Below are positions 10,239-21,139 of a stretch of DNA of 64,000 nt, piece by piece. The notes beneath the pieces were generated by a model that was not told the origin of the DNA, did no database searches, and was given only the letters and a program-made list of their open reading frames with translations. The DNA is from Aquilaria yunnanensis (Eukaryota; Streptophyta; Magnoliopsida; Malvales; Thymelaeaceae), in contig CM077597.1 in assembly GCA_039654915.1 (NCBI GenBank), positions 54,960,001-55,024,000 on the forward strand, written 5' to 3'. Numbering within the stretch: the stretch's first letter is position 1; each line of letters starts with the position of its first letter. The position numbers and the translations under genes were made by a program.

Positions 10239-10377
10239 GTCAACCAACGCCGCTTATTTTCCATTATCCGTACCGGTCTTTTTCCCCTTCATCGTGAGTG
10301 CTACACGTCACGAACAAACCGTGGGGCTGATAAAGTGGGAAATTTTAATCCAGCAACTAGACCCCAAAAAGAAAATA

Positions 10378-10497
10378 GGGGATGCAACACGAGGACTTCC
10401 CGGCACGTCACCGATGCCAGTACTACTCTCGCCCAAGCACGCTTAACTGCGGAGTTCTGATGGGATCCGGTGCATTAGTGCTGGTATGATCGCATCC
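10378..10497 (-). rRNA. 5S rRNA gene
   Basis: Consensus; 3' spacer a. Confidence 0.97.
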
Positions 10498-10636
10498 GTC
10501 AACCAACGCCGCTTATTTTCCATTATCCGTACCGGTCTTTTTCCCCTTCATCGTGAGTGCTACACGTCACGAACAAACCGTGGGGCTGATAAAGTGGGAA
10601 ATTTTAATCCAGCAACTAGACCCCAAAAAGAAAATA

Positions 10637-10756
10637 GGGGATGCAACACGAGGACTTCCCGGCACGTCACCGATGCCAGTACTACTCTCGCCCAAGCACG
10701 CTTAACTGCGGAGTTCTGATGGGATCCGGTGCATTAGTGCTGGTATGATCGCATCC
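10637..10756 (-). rRNA. 5S rRNA gene
   Basis: Consensus; 3' spacer a. Confidence 0.97.
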
Positions 10757-10895
10757 GTCAACCAACGCCGCTTATTTTCCATTATCCGTACCGGTCTTTT
10801 TCCCCTTCATCGTGAGTGCTACACGTCACGAACAAACCGTGGGGCTGATAAAGTGGGAAATTTTAATCCAGCAACTAGACCCCAAAAAGAAAATA

Positions 10896-11015
10896 GGGGA
10901 TGCAACACGAGGACTTCCCGGCACGTCACCGATGCCAGTACTACTCTCGCCCAAGCACGCTTAACTGCGGAGTTCTGATGGGATCCGGTGCATTAGTGCT
11001 GGTATGATCGCATCC
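10896..11015 (-). rRNA. 5S rRNA gene
   Basis: Consensus; 3' spacer a. Confidence 0.97.
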
Positions 11016-11154
11016 GTCAACCAACGCCGCTTATTTTCCATTATCCGTACCGGTCTTTTTCCCCTTCATCGTGAGTGCTACACGTCACGAACAAACCGTG
11101 GGGCTGATAAAGTGGGAAATTTTAATCCAGCAACTAGACCCCAAAAAGAAAATA

Positions 11155-11274
11155 GGGGATGCAACACGAGGACTTCCCGGCACGTCACCGATGCCAGTAC
11201 TACTCTCGCCCAAGCACGCTTAACTGCGGAGTTCTGATGGGATCCGGTGCATTAGTGCTGGTATGATCGCATCC
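11155..11274 (-). rRNA. 5S rRNA gene
   Basis: Consensus; 3' spacer a. Confidence 0.97.
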
Positions 11275-11413
11275 GTCAACCAACGCCGCTTATTTTCCAT
11301 TATCCGTACCGGTCTTTTTCCCCTTCATCGTGAGTGCTACACGTCACGAACAAACCGTGGGGCTGATAAAGTGGGAAATTTTAATCCAGCAACTAGACCC
11401 CAAAAAGAAAATA

Positions 11414-11533
11414 GGGGATGCAACACGAGGACTTCCCGGCACGTCACCGATGCCAGTACTACTCTCGCCCAAGCACGCTTAACTGCGGAGTTCTGATGGG
11501 ATCCGGTGCATTAGTGCTGGTATGATCGCATCC
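11414..11533 (-). rRNA. 5S rRNA gene
   Basis: Consensus; 3' spacer a. Its 5' side is the first s spacer. Confidence 0.97.
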
Positions 11534-11590
11534 GTCAACCAACGCCGCTTATTTTCCATTATCCGTACCGGTCTTTTTCCCCTTCATCGT

Positions 11591-11625
11591 GAGGACTTCC
11601 CGGCACGTCACCGATGCCAGTACTA
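11591..11625 (-). pseudogene. 5S fragment embedded in the spacer (s type, 41 copies)
   Basis: In each 230-bp step, 61 bp of normal spacer is replaced by 32 bp, leaving a 35-bp stretch identical to 5S positions 73-107. It holds the C box and part of helix V but no A box. Short matches at the joints (GAG on the left, ACTA on the right) suggest microhomology-mediated rearrangement or template switching. Copies start at 11591, 13634, 16454, 18497, 21317, 24655, 26439, 27187, 29230, 29978, 39329, 39818, 40307, 40796, 41626, 42715, 43204, 43693, 44182, 45271, 45760, 46249, 46738, 47827, 48316, 49405, 49894, 50383, 50872, 51961, 52450, 52939, 53428, 53917, 54406, 55495, 55984, 57073, 57562, 58651 and 59140. 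The joints look identical throughout, so one founding event is likely. Confidence 0.9.
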
Positions 11626-11643
11626 GACCCGAAAAAGAAAATA

Positions 11644-11763
11644 GGGGATGCAACACGAGGACTTCCCGGCACGTCACCGATGCCAGTACTACTCTCGCCC
11701 AAGCACGCTTAACTGCGGAGTTCTGATGGGATCCGGTGCATTAGTGCTGGTATGATCGCATCC
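11644..11763 (-). rRNA. 5S rRNA gene
   Basis: Consensus; 3' spacer s; promoter -9A. Confidence 0.96.
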
Positions 11764-11902
11764 GTCAACCATCGCCGCTTATTTTCCATTATCCGTACCG
11801 GTCTTTTTCCCCTTCATCGTGAGTGCTACACGTCACGAACAAACCGTGGGGCTGATAAAGTGGGAAATTTTAATCCAGCAACTAGACCCCAAAAAGAAAA
11901 TA

Positions 11903-12022
11903 GGTGATGCAACACGAGTACTTCCCGGCACGTCACCGATGCCAGTACTACTCTCGCCCAAGCACGCTTAACTGCGGAGTTCTGATGGGATCCGGTGCAT
12001 TAGTGCTGGTATGATCGCATCC
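11903..12022 (-). rRNA. 5S rRNA gene, C118A + C104A variant
   Basis: C118A removes the G1-C118 closing pair of helix I, and C104A probably breaks a helix V pair. May be non-functional. 3' spacer a. Confidence 0.9.
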
Positions 12023-12161
12023 GTCAACCAACGCCGCTTATTTTCCATTATCCGTACCGGTCTTTTTCCCCTTCATCGTGAGTGCTACACGTCACGAACA
12101 AACCGTGGGGCTGATAAAGTGGGAAATTTTAATCCAGCAACTAGACCCGAAAAAGAAAATA

Positions 12162-12281
12162 GGGGATGCAACACGAGGACTTCCCGGCACGTCACCGATG
12201 CCAGTACTACTCTCGCCCAAGCACGCTTAACTGCGGAGTTCTGATGGGATCCGGTGCATTAGTGCTGGTATGATCGCATCC
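12162..12281 (-). rRNA. 5S rRNA gene
   Basis: Consensus; 3' spacer b. Confidence 0.97.
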
Positions 12282-12420
12282 GTCAACCAACGCCGCTTAT
12301 TTTCCATTATCCGTACCGGTCTTTTTCCCCTTCATCGTGAGTGCTACACGTCACGAACAAACCGTGGGGCTGATAAAGTGGGAAATTTTAATCCAGCAAC
12401 TAGACCCCAAAAAGAAAATA

Positions 12421-12540
12421 GGGGATGCAACACGAGGACTTCCCGGCACGTCACCGATGCCAGTACTACTCTCGCCCAAGCACGCTTAACTGCGGAGTTC
12501 TGATGGGATCCGGTGCATTAGTGCTGGTATGATCGCATCC
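12421..12540 (-). rRNA. 5S rRNA gene
   Basis: Consensus; 3' spacer a. Confidence 0.97.
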
Positions 12541-12679
12541 GTCAACCAACGCCGCTTATTTTCCATTATCCGTACCGGTCTTTTTCCCCTTCATCGTGAG
12601 TGCTACACGTCACGAACAAACCGTGGGGCTGATAAAGTGGGAAATTTTAATCCAGCAACTAGACCCCAAAAAGAAAATA

Positions 12680-12799
12680 GGGGATGCAACACGAGGACTT
12701 CCCGGCACGTCACCGATGCCAGTACTACTCTCGCCCAAGCACGCTTAACTGCGGAGTTCTGATGGGATCCGGTGCATTAGTGCTGGTATGATCGCATCC
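12680..12799 (-). rRNA. 5S rRNA gene
   Basis: Consensus; 3' spacer a. Confidence 0.97.
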
Positions 12800-12938
12800 G
12801 TCAACCAACGCCGCTTATTTTCCATTATCCGTACCGGTCTTTTTCCCCTTCATCGTGAGTGCTACACGTCACGAACAAACCGTGGGGCTGATAAAGTGGG
12901 AAATTTTAATCCAGCAACTAGACCCCAAAAAGAAAATA

Positions 12939-13058
12939 GGGGATGCAACACGAGGACTTCCCGGCACGTCACCGATGCCAGTACTACTCTCGCCCAAGCA
13001 CGCTTAACTGCGGAGTTCTGATGGGATCCGGTGCATTAGTGCTGGTATGATCGCATCC
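12939..13058 (-). rRNA. 5S rRNA gene
   Basis: Consensus; 3' spacer a. Confidence 0.97.
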
Positions 13059-13197
13059 GTCAACCAACGCCGCTTATTTTCCATTATCCGTACCGGTCTT
13101 TTTCCCCTTCATCGTGAGTGCTACACGTCACGAACAAACCGTGGGGCTGATAAAGTGGGAAATTTTAATCCAGCAACTAGACCCCAAAAAGAAAATA

Positions 13198-13317
13198 GGG
13201 GATGCAACACGAGGACTTCCCGGCACGTCACCGATGCCAGTACTACTCTCGCCCAAGCACGCTTAACTGCGGAGTTCTGATGGGATCCGGTGCATTAGTG
13301 CTGGTATGATCGCATCC
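13198..13317 (-). rRNA. 5S rRNA gene
   Basis: Consensus; 3' spacer a. Confidence 0.97.
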
Positions 13318-13456
13318 GTCAACCAACGCCGCTTATTTTCCATTATCCGTACCGGTCTTTTTCCCCTTCATCGTGAGTGCTACACGTCACGAACAAACCG
13401 TGGGGCTGATAAAGTGGGAAATTTTAATCCAGCAACTAGACCCGAAAAAGAAAATA

Positions 13457-13576
13457 GGGGATGCAACACGAGGACTTCCCGGCACGTCACCGATGCCAGT
13501 ACTACTCTCGCCCAAGCACGCTTAACTGCGGAGTTCTGATGGGATCCGGTGCATTAGTGCTGGTATGATCGCATCC
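13457..13576 (-). rRNA. 5S rRNA gene
   Basis: Consensus; 3' spacer b. Confidence 0.97.
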
Positions 13577-13686
13577 GTCAACCAACGCCGCTTATTTTCC
13601 ATTATCCGTACCGGTCTTTTTCCCCTTCATCGTGAGGACTTCCCGGCACGTCACCGATGCCAGTACTAGACCCGAAAAAGAAAATA

Positions 13687-13806
13687 GGGGATGCAACACG
13701 AGGACTTCCCGGCACGTCACCGATGCCAGTACTACTCTCGCCCAAGCACGCTTAACTGCGGAGTTCTGATGGGATCCGGTGCATTAGTGCTGGTATGATC
13801 GCATCC
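13687..13806 (-). rRNA. 5S rRNA gene
   Basis: Consensus; 3' spacer s; promoter -9A. Confidence 0.96.
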
Positions 13807-13945
13807 GTCAACCATCGCCGCTTATTTTCCATTATCCGTACCGGTCTTTTTCCCCTTCATCGTGAGTGCTACACGTCACGAACAAACCGTGGGGCTGATA
13901 AAGTGGGAAATTTTAATCCAGCAACTAGACCCCAAAAAGAAAATA

Positions 13946-14065
13946 GGTGATGCAACACGAGGACTTCCCGGCACGTCACCGATGCCAGTACTACTCTCGC
14001 CCAAGCACGCTTAACTGCGGAGTTCTGATGGGATCCGGTGCATTAGTGCTGGTATGATCGCATCC
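13946..14065 (-). rRNA. 5S rRNA gene, C118A variant
   Basis: C118A opens the helix I end pair; C104 is normal. 3' spacer a. Confidence 0.92.
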
Positions 14066-14204
14066 GTCAACCAACGCCGCTTATTTTCCATTATCCGTAC
14101 CGGTCTTTTTCCCCTTCATCGTGAGTGCTACACGTCACGAACAAACCGTGGGGCTGATAAAGTGGGAAATTTTAATCCAGCAACTAGACCCCAAAAAGAA
14201 AATA

Positions 14205-14324
14205 GGGGATGCAACACGAGGACTTCCCGGCACGTCACCGATGCCAGTACTACTCTCGCCCAAGCACGCTTAACTGCGGAGTTCTGATGGGATCCGGTGC
14301 ATTAGTGCTGGTATGATCGCATCC
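14205..14324 (-). rRNA. 5S rRNA gene
   Basis: Consensus; 3' spacer a. Confidence 0.97.
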
Positions 14325-14463
14325 GTCAACCAACGCCGCTTATTTTCCATTATCCGTACCGGTCTTTTTCCCCTTCATCGTGAGTGCTACACGTCACGAA
14401 CAAACCGTGGGGCTGATAAAGTGGGAAATTTTAATCCAGCAACTAGACCCCAAAAAGAAAATA

Positions 14464-14583
14464 GGGGATGCAACACGAGGACTTCCCGGCACGTCACCGA
14501 TGCCAGTACTACTCTCGCCCAAGCACGCTTAACTGCGGAGTTCTGATGGGATCCGGTGCATTAGTGCTGGTATGATCGCATCC
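14464..14583 (-). rRNA. 5S rRNA gene
   Basis: Consensus; 3' spacer a. Confidence 0.97.
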
Positions 14584-14722
14584 GTCAACCAACGCCGCTT
14601 ATTTTCCATTATCCGTACCGGTCTTTTTCCCCTTCATCGTGAGTGCTACACGTCACGAACAAACCGTGGGGCTGATAAAGTGGGAAATTTTAATCCAGCA
14701 ACTAGACCCGAAAAAGAAAATA

Positions 14723-14842
14723 GGGGATGCAACACGAGGACTTCCCGGCACGTCACCGATGCCAGTACTACTCTCGCCCAAGCACGCTTAACTGCGGAGT
14801 TCTGATGGGATCCGGTGCATTAGTGCTGGTATGATCGCATCC
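14723..14842 (-). rRNA. 5S rRNA gene
   Basis: Consensus; 3' spacer b; promoter -9A. Confidence 0.97.
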
Positions 14843-14981
14843 GTCAACCATCGCCGCTTATTTTCCATTATCCGTACCGGTCTTTTTCCCCTTCATCGTG
14901 AGTGCTACACGTCACGAACAAACCGTGGGGCTGATAAAGTGGGAAATTTTAATCCAGCAACTAGACCCCAAAAAGAAAATA

Positions 14982-15101
14982 GGGGATGCAACACGAGGAC
15001 TTCCCGGCACGTCACCGATGCCAGTACTACTCTCGCCCAAGCACGCTTAACTGCGGAGTTCTGATGGGATCCGGTGCATTAGTGCTGGTATGATCGCATC
15101 C
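14982..15101 (-). rRNA. 5S rRNA gene
   Basis: Consensus; 3' spacer a. Confidence 0.97.
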
Positions 15102-15240
15102 GTCAACCAACGCCGCTTATTTTCCATTATCCGTACCGGTCTTTTTCCCCTTCATCGTGAGTGCTACACGTCACGAACAAACCGTGGGGCTGATAAAGTG
15201 GGAAATTTTAATCCAGCAACTAGACCCCAAAAAGAAAATA

Positions 15241-15360
15241 GGGGATGCAACACGAGGACTTCCCGGCACGTCACCGATGCCAGTACTACTCTCGCCCAAG
15301 CACGCTTAACTGCGGAGTTCTGATGGGATCCGGTGCATTAGTGCTGGTATGATCGCATCC
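15241..15360 (-). rRNA. 5S rRNA gene
   Basis: Consensus; 3' spacer a. Confidence 0.97.
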
Positions 15361-15499
15361 GTCAACCAACGCCGCTTATTTTCCATTATCCGTACCGGTC
15401 TTTTTCCCCTTCATCGTGAGTGCTACACGTCACGAACAAACCGTGGGGCTGATAAAGTGGGAAATTTTAATCCAGCAACTAGACCCCAAAAAGAAAATA

Positions 15500-15619
15500 G
15501 GGGATGCAACACGAGGACTTCCCGGCACGTCACCGATGCCAGTACTACTCTCGCCCAAGCACGCTTAACTGCGGAGTTCTGATGGGATCCGGTGCATTAG
15601 TGCTGGTATGATCGCATCC
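15500..15619 (-). rRNA. 5S rRNA gene
   Basis: Consensus; 3' spacer a. Confidence 0.97.
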
Positions 15620-15758
15620 GTCAACCAACGCCGCTTATTTTCCATTATCCGTACCGGTCTTTTTCCCCTTCATCGTGAGTGCTACACGTCACGAACAAAC
15701 CGTGGGGCTGATAAAGTGGGAAATTTTAATCCAGCAACTAGACCCCAAAAAGAAAATA

Positions 15759-15878
15759 GGGGATGCAACACGAGGACTTCCCGGCACGTCACCGATGCCA
15801 GTACTACTCTCGCCCAAGCACGCTTAACTGCGGAGTTCTGATGGGATCCGGTGCATTAGTGCTGGTATGATCGCATCC
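15759..15878 (-). rRNA. 5S rRNA gene
   Basis: Consensus; 3' spacer a. Confidence 0.97.
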
Positions 15879-16017
15879 GTCAACCAACGCCGCTTATTTT
15901 CCATTATCCGTACCGGTCTTTTTCCCCTTCATCGTGAGTGCTACACGTCACGAACAAACCGTGGGGCTGATAAAGTGGGAAATTTTAATCCAGCAACTAG
16001 ACCCCAAAAAGAAAATA

Positions 16018-16137
16018 GGGGATGCAACACGAGGACTTCCCGGCACGTCACCGATGCCAGTACTACTCTCGCCCAAGCACGCTTAACTGCGGAGTTCTGA
16101 TGGGATCCGGTGCATTAGTGCTGGTATGATCGCATCC
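16018..16137 (-). rRNA. 5S rRNA gene
   Basis: Consensus; 3' spacer a. Confidence 0.97.
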
Positions 16138-16276
16138 GTCAACCAACGCCGCTTATTTTCCATTATCCGTACCGGTCTTTTTCCCCTTCATCGTGAGTGC
16201 TACACGTCACGAACAAACCGTGGGGCTGATAAAGTGGGAAATTTTAATCCAGCAACTAGACCCCAAAAAGAAAATA

Positions 16277-16396
16277 GGGGATGCAACACGAGGACTTCCC
16301 GGCACGTCACCGATGCCAGTACTACTCTCGCCCAAGCACGCTTAACTGCGGAGTTCTGATGGGATCCGGTGCATTAGTGCTGGTATGATCGCATCC
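16277..16396 (-). rRNA. 5S rRNA gene
   Basis: Consensus; 3' spacer a. Confidence 0.97.
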
Positions 16397-16506
16397 GTCA
16401 ACCAACGCCGCTTATTTTCCATTATCCGTACCGGTCTTTTTCCCCTTCATCGTGAGGACTTCCCGGCACGTCACCGATGCCAGTACTAGACCCGAAAAAG
16501 AAAATA

Positions 16507-16626
16507 GGGGATGCAACACGAGGACTTCCCGGCACGTCACCGATGCCAGTACTACTCTCGCCCAAGCACGCTTAACTGCGGAGTTCTGATGGGATCCGGT
16601 GCATTAGTGCTGGTATGATCGCATCC
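16507..16626 (-). rRNA. 5S rRNA gene
   Basis: Consensus; 3' spacer s; promoter -9A. Confidence 0.96.
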
Positions 16627-16765
16627 GTCAACCATCGCCGCTTATTTTCCATTATCCGTACCGGTCTTTTTCCCCTTCATCGTGAGTGCTACACGTCACG
16701 AACAAACCGTGGGGCTGATAAAGTGGGAAATTTTAATCCAGCAACTAGACCCCAAAAAGAAAATA

Positions 16766-16885
16766 GGTGATGCAACACGAGTACTTCCCGGCACGTCACC
16801 GATGCCAGTACTACTCTCGCCCAAGCACGCTTAACTGCGGAGTTCTGATGGGATCCGGTGCATTAGTGCTGGTATGATCGCATCC
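16766..16885 (-). rRNA. 5S rRNA gene, C118A + C104A variant
   Basis: Counterpart of the gene at 11903 in the second 4,863-bp copy. 3' spacer a. Confidence 0.9.
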
Positions 16886-17024
16886 GTCAACCAACGCCGC
16901 TTATTTTCCATTATCCGTACCGGTCTTTTTCCCCTTCATCGTGAGTGCTACACGTCACGAACAAACCGTGGGGCTGATAAAGTGGGAAATTTTAATCCAG
17001 CAACTAGACCCGAAAAAGAAAATA

Positions 17025-17144
17025 GGGGATGCAACACGAGGACTTCCCGGCACGTCACCGATGCCAGTACTACTCTCGCCCAAGCACGCTTAACTGCGGA
17101 GTTCTGATGGGATCCGGTGCATTAGTGCTGGTATGATCGCATCC
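17025..17144 (-). rRNA. 5S rRNA gene
   Basis: Consensus; 3' spacer b. Confidence 0.97.
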
Positions 17145-17283
17145 GTCAACCAACGCCGCTTATTTTCCATTATCCGTACCGGTCTTTTTCCCCTTCATCG
17201 TGAGTGCTACACGTCACGAACAAACCGTGGGGCTGATAAAGTGGGAAATTTTAATCCAGCAACTAGACCCCAAAAAGAAAATA

Positions 17284-17403
17284 GGGGATGCAACACGAGG
17301 ACTTCCCGGCACGTCACCGATGCCAGTACTACTCTCGCCCAAGCACGCTTAACTGCGGAGTTCTGATGGGATCCGGTGCATTAGTGCTGGTATGATCGCA
17401 TCC
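17284..17403 (-). rRNA. 5S rRNA gene
   Basis: Consensus; 3' spacer a. Confidence 0.97.
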
Positions 17404-17542
17404 GTCAACCAACGCCGCTTATTTTCCATTATCCGTACCGGTCTTTTTCCCCTTCATCGTGAGTGCTACACGTCACGAACAAACCGTGGGGCTGATAAAG
17501 TGGGAAATTTTAATCCAGCAACTAGACCCCAAAAAGAAAATA

Positions 17543-17662
17543 GGGGATGCAACACGAGGACTTCCCGGCACGTCACCGATGCCAGTACTACTCTCGCCCA
17601 AGCACGCTTAACTGCGGAGTTCTGATGGGATCCGGTGCATTAGTGCTGGTATGATCGCATCC
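17543..17662 (-). rRNA. 5S rRNA gene
   Basis: Consensus; 3' spacer a. Confidence 0.97.
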
Positions 17663-17801
17663 GTCAACCAACGCCGCTTATTTTCCATTATCCGTACCGG
17701 TCTTTTTCCCCTTCATCGTGAGTGCTACACGTCACGAACAAACCGTGGGGCTGATAAAGTGGGAAATTTTAATCCAGCAACTAGACCCCAAAAAGAAAAT
17801 A

Positions 17802-17921
17802 GGGGATGCAACACGAGGACTTCCCGGCACGTCACCGATGCCAGTACTACTCTCGCCCAAGCACGCTTAACTGCGGAGTTCTGATGGGATCCGGTGCATT
17901 AGTGCTGGTATGATCGCATCC
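17802..17921 (-). rRNA. 5S rRNA gene
   Basis: Consensus; 3' spacer a. Confidence 0.97.
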
Positions 17922-18060
17922 GTCAACCAACGCCGCTTATTTTCCATTATCCGTACCGGTCTTTTTCCCCTTCATCGTGAGTGCTACACGTCACGAACAA
18001 ACCGTGGGGCTGATAAAGTGGGAAATTTTAATCCAGCAACTAGACCCCAAAAAGAAAATA

Positions 18061-18180
18061 GGGGATGCAACACGAGGACTTCCCGGCACGTCACCGATGC
18101 CAGTACTACTCTCGCCCAAGCACGCTTAACTGCGGAGTTCTGATGGGATCCGGTGCATTAGTGCTGGTATGATCGCATCC
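18061..18180 (-). rRNA. 5S rRNA gene
   Basis: Consensus; 3' spacer a. Confidence 0.97.
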
Positions 18181-18319
18181 GTCAACCAACGCCGCTTATT
18201 TTCCATTATCCGTACCGGTCTTTTTCCCCTTCATCGTGAGTGCTACACGTCACGAACAAACCGTGGGGCTGATAAAGTGGGAAATTTTAATCCAGCAACT
18301 AGACCCGAAAAAGAAAATA

Positions 18320-18439
18320 GGGGATGCAACACGAGGACTTCCCGGCACGTCACCGATGCCAGTACTACTCTCGCCCAAGCACGCTTAACTGCGGAGTTCT
18401 GATGGGATCCGGTGCATTAGTGCTGGTATGATCGCATCC
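18320..18439 (-). rRNA. 5S rRNA gene
   Basis: Consensus; 3' spacer b. Confidence 0.97.
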
Positions 18440-18549
18440 GTCAACCAACGCCGCTTATTTTCCATTATCCGTACCGGTCTTTTTCCCCTTCATCGTGAGG
18501 ACTTCCCGGCACGTCACCGATGCCAGTACTAGACCCGAAAAAGAAAATA

Positions 18550-18669
18550 GGGGATGCAACACGAGGACTTCCCGGCACGTCACCGATGCCAGTACTACTC
18601 TCGCCCAAGCACGCTTAACTGCGGAGTTCTGATGGGATCCGGTGCATTAGTGCTGGTATGATCGCATCC
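18550..18669 (-). rRNA. 5S rRNA gene
   Basis: Consensus; 3' spacer s; promoter -9A. Confidence 0.96.
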
Positions 18670-18808
18670 GTCAACCATCGCCGCTTATTTTCCATTATCC
18701 GTACCGGTCTTTTTCCCCTTCATCGTGAGTGCTACACGTCACGAACAAACCGTGGGGCTGATAAAGTGGGAAATTTTAATCCAGCAACTAGACCCCAAAA
18801 AGAAAATA

Positions 18809-18928
18809 GGTGATGCAACACGAGGACTTCCCGGCACGTCACCGATGCCAGTACTACTCTCGCCCAAGCACGCTTAACTGCGGAGTTCTGATGGGATCCG
18901 GTGCATTAGTGCTGGTATGATCGCATCC
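18809..18928 (-). rRNA. 5S rRNA gene, C118A variant
   Basis: Counterpart of the gene at 13946. 3' spacer a. Confidence 0.92.
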
Positions 18929-19067
18929 GTCAACCAACGCCGCTTATTTTCCATTATCCGTACCGGTCTTTTTCCCCTTCATCGTGAGTGCTACACGTCA
19001 CGAACAAACCGTGGGGCTGATAAAGTGGGAAATTTTAATCCAGCAACTAGACCCCAAAAAGAAAATA

Positions 19068-19187
19068 GGGGATGCAACACGAGGACTTCCCGGCACGTCA
19101 CCGATGCCAGTACTACTCTCGCCCAAGCACGCTTAACTGCGGAGTTCTGATGGGATCCGGTGCATTAGTGCTGGTATGATCGCATCC
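19068..19187 (-). rRNA. 5S rRNA gene
   Basis: Consensus; 3' spacer a. Confidence 0.97.
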
Positions 19188-19326
19188 GTCAACCAACGCC
19201 GCTTATTTTCCATTATCCGTACCGGTCTTTTTCCCCTTCATCGTGAGTGCTACACGTCACGAACAAACCGTGGGGCTGATAAAGTGGGAAATTTTAATCC
19301 AGCAACTAGACCCCAAAAAGAAAATA

Positions 19327-19446
19327 GGGGATGCAACACGAGGACTTCCCGGCACGTCACCGATGCCAGTACTACTCTCGCCCAAGCACGCTTAACTGCG
19401 GAGTTCTGATGGGATCCGGTGCATTAGTGCTGGTATGATCGCATCC
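19327..19446 (-). rRNA. 5S rRNA gene
   Basis: Consensus; 3' spacer a. Confidence 0.97.
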
Positions 19447-19585
19447 GTCAACCAACGCCGCTTATTTTCCATTATCCGTACCGGTCTTTTTCCCCTTCAT
19501 CGTGAGTGCTACACGTCACGAACAAACCGTGGGGCTGATAAAGTGGGAAATTTTAATCCAGCAACTAGACCCGAAAAAGAAAATA

Positions 19586-19705
19586 GGGGATGCAACACGA
19601 GGACTTCCCGGCACGTCACCGATGCCAGTACTACTCTCGCCCAAGCACGCTTAACTGCGGAGTTCTGATGGGATCCGGTGCATTAGTGCTGGTATGATCG
19701 CATCC
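19586..19705 (-). rRNA. 5S rRNA gene
   Basis: Consensus; 3' spacer b; promoter -9A. Confidence 0.97.
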
Positions 19706-19844
19706 GTCAACCATCGCCGCTTATTTTCCATTATCCGTACCGGTCTTTTTCCCCTTCATCGTGAGTGCTACACGTCACGAACAAACCGTGGGGCTGATAA
19801 AGTGGGAAATTTTAATCCAGCAACTAGACCCCAAAAAGAAAATA

Positions 19845-19964
19845 GGGGATGCAACACGAGGACTTCCCGGCACGTCACCGATGCCAGTACTACTCTCGCC
19901 CAAGCACGCTTAACTGCGGAGTTCTGATGGGATCCGGTGCATTAGTGCTGGTATGATCGCATCC
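19845..19964 (-). rRNA. 5S rRNA gene
   Basis: Consensus; 3' spacer a. Confidence 0.97.
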
Positions 19965-20103
19965 GTCAACCAACGCCGCTTATTTTCCATTATCCGTACC
20001 GGTCTTTTTCCCCTTCATCGTGAGTGCTACACGTCACGAACAAACCGTGGGGCTGATAAAGTGGGAAATTTTAATCCAGCAACTAGACCCCAAAAAGAAA
20101 ATA

Positions 20104-20223
20104 GGGGATGCAACACGAGGACTTCCCGGCACGTCACCGATGCCAGTACTACTCTCGCCCAAGCACGCTTAACTGCGGAGTTCTGATGGGATCCGGTGCA
20201 TTAGTGCTGGTATGATCGCATCC
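20104..20223 (-). rRNA. 5S rRNA gene
   Basis: Consensus; 3' spacer a. Confidence 0.97.
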
Positions 20224-20362
20224 GTCAACCAACGCCGCTTATTTTCCATTATCCGTACCGGTCTTTTTCCCCTTCATCGTGAGTGCTACACGTCACGAAC
20301 AAACCGTGGGGCTGATAAAGTGGGAAATTTTAATCCAGCAACTAGACCCCAAAAAGAAAATA

Positions 20363-20482
20363 GGGGATGCAACACGAGGACTTCCCGGCACGTCACCGAT
20401 GCCAGTACTACTCTCGCCCAAGCACGCTTAACTGCGGAGTTCTGATGGGATCCGGTGCATTAGTGCTGGTATGATCGCATCC
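20363..20482 (-). rRNA. 5S rRNA gene
   Basis: Consensus; 3' spacer a. Confidence 0.97.
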
Positions 20483-20621
20483 GTCAACCAACGCCGCTTA
20501 TTTTCCATTATCCGTACCGGTCTTTTTCCCCTTCATCGTGAGTGCTACACGTCACGAACAAACCGTGGGGCTGATAAAGTGGGAAATTTTAATCCAGCAA
20601 CTAGACCCCAAAAAGAAAATA

Positions 20622-20741
20622 GGGGATGCAACACGAGGACTTCCCGGCACGTCACCGATGCCAGTACTACTCTCGCCCAAGCACGCTTAACTGCGGAGTT
20701 CTGATGGGATCCGGTGCATTAGTGCTGGTATGATCGCATCC
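20622..20741 (-). rRNA. 5S rRNA gene
   Basis: Consensus; 3' spacer a. Confidence 0.97.
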
Positions 20742-20880
20742 GTCAACCAACGCCGCTTATTTTCCATTATCCGTACCGGTCTTTTTCCCCTTCATCGTGA
20801 GTGCTACACGTCACGAACAAACCGTGGGGCTGATAAAGTGGGAAATTTTAATCCAGCAACTAGACCCCAAAAAGAAAATA

Positions 20881-21000
20881 GGGGATGCAACACGAGGACT
20901 TCCCGGCACGTCACCGATGCCAGTACTACTCTCGCCCAAGCACGCTTAACTGCGGAGTTCTGATGGGATCCGGTGCATTAGTGCTGGTATGATCGCATCC
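20881..21000 (-). rRNA. 5S rRNA gene
   Basis: Consensus; 3' spacer a. Confidence 0.97.
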
Positions 21001-21139
21001 GTCAACCAACGCCGCTTATTTTCCATTATCCGTACCGGTCTTTTTCCCCTTCATCGTGAGTGCTACACGTCACGAACAAACCGTGGGGCTGATAAAGTGG
21101 GAAATTTTAATCCAGCAACTAGACCCCAAAAAGAAAATA

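Larger units (their letters stand above)
1..11590. repeat. Block 1: regular 259-bp ladder
   Basis: Forty-five genes at an unbroken 259-bp step. Variation is almost confined to the base beside the terminator A5 tract (type a CCCC, type b CCCG). A run of two a spacers followed by seven b spacers occurs twice in succession from about 3.5 kb to 8.1 kb, a nine-unit (2,331-bp) period. Three b* spacers with an extra CCCCTTC to CCCCGTC change alternate with plain b spacers between 1.2 and 2.4 kb. A run of ten b spacers is followed by ten a spacers up to 11.4 kb. Confidence 0.9.
11522..16384. repeat. Higher-order repeat, 4,863 bp, copy 1
   Basis: Nineteen units, two of them 230 bp. Diagnostic marks are an s spacer at each start point (11.6 and 13.6 kb), genes with C118A (with C104A in the first of the two), and a -9A promoter at the gene ending 14842. 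The same marks recur in the same order 4,863 bp later. Confidence 0.88.
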
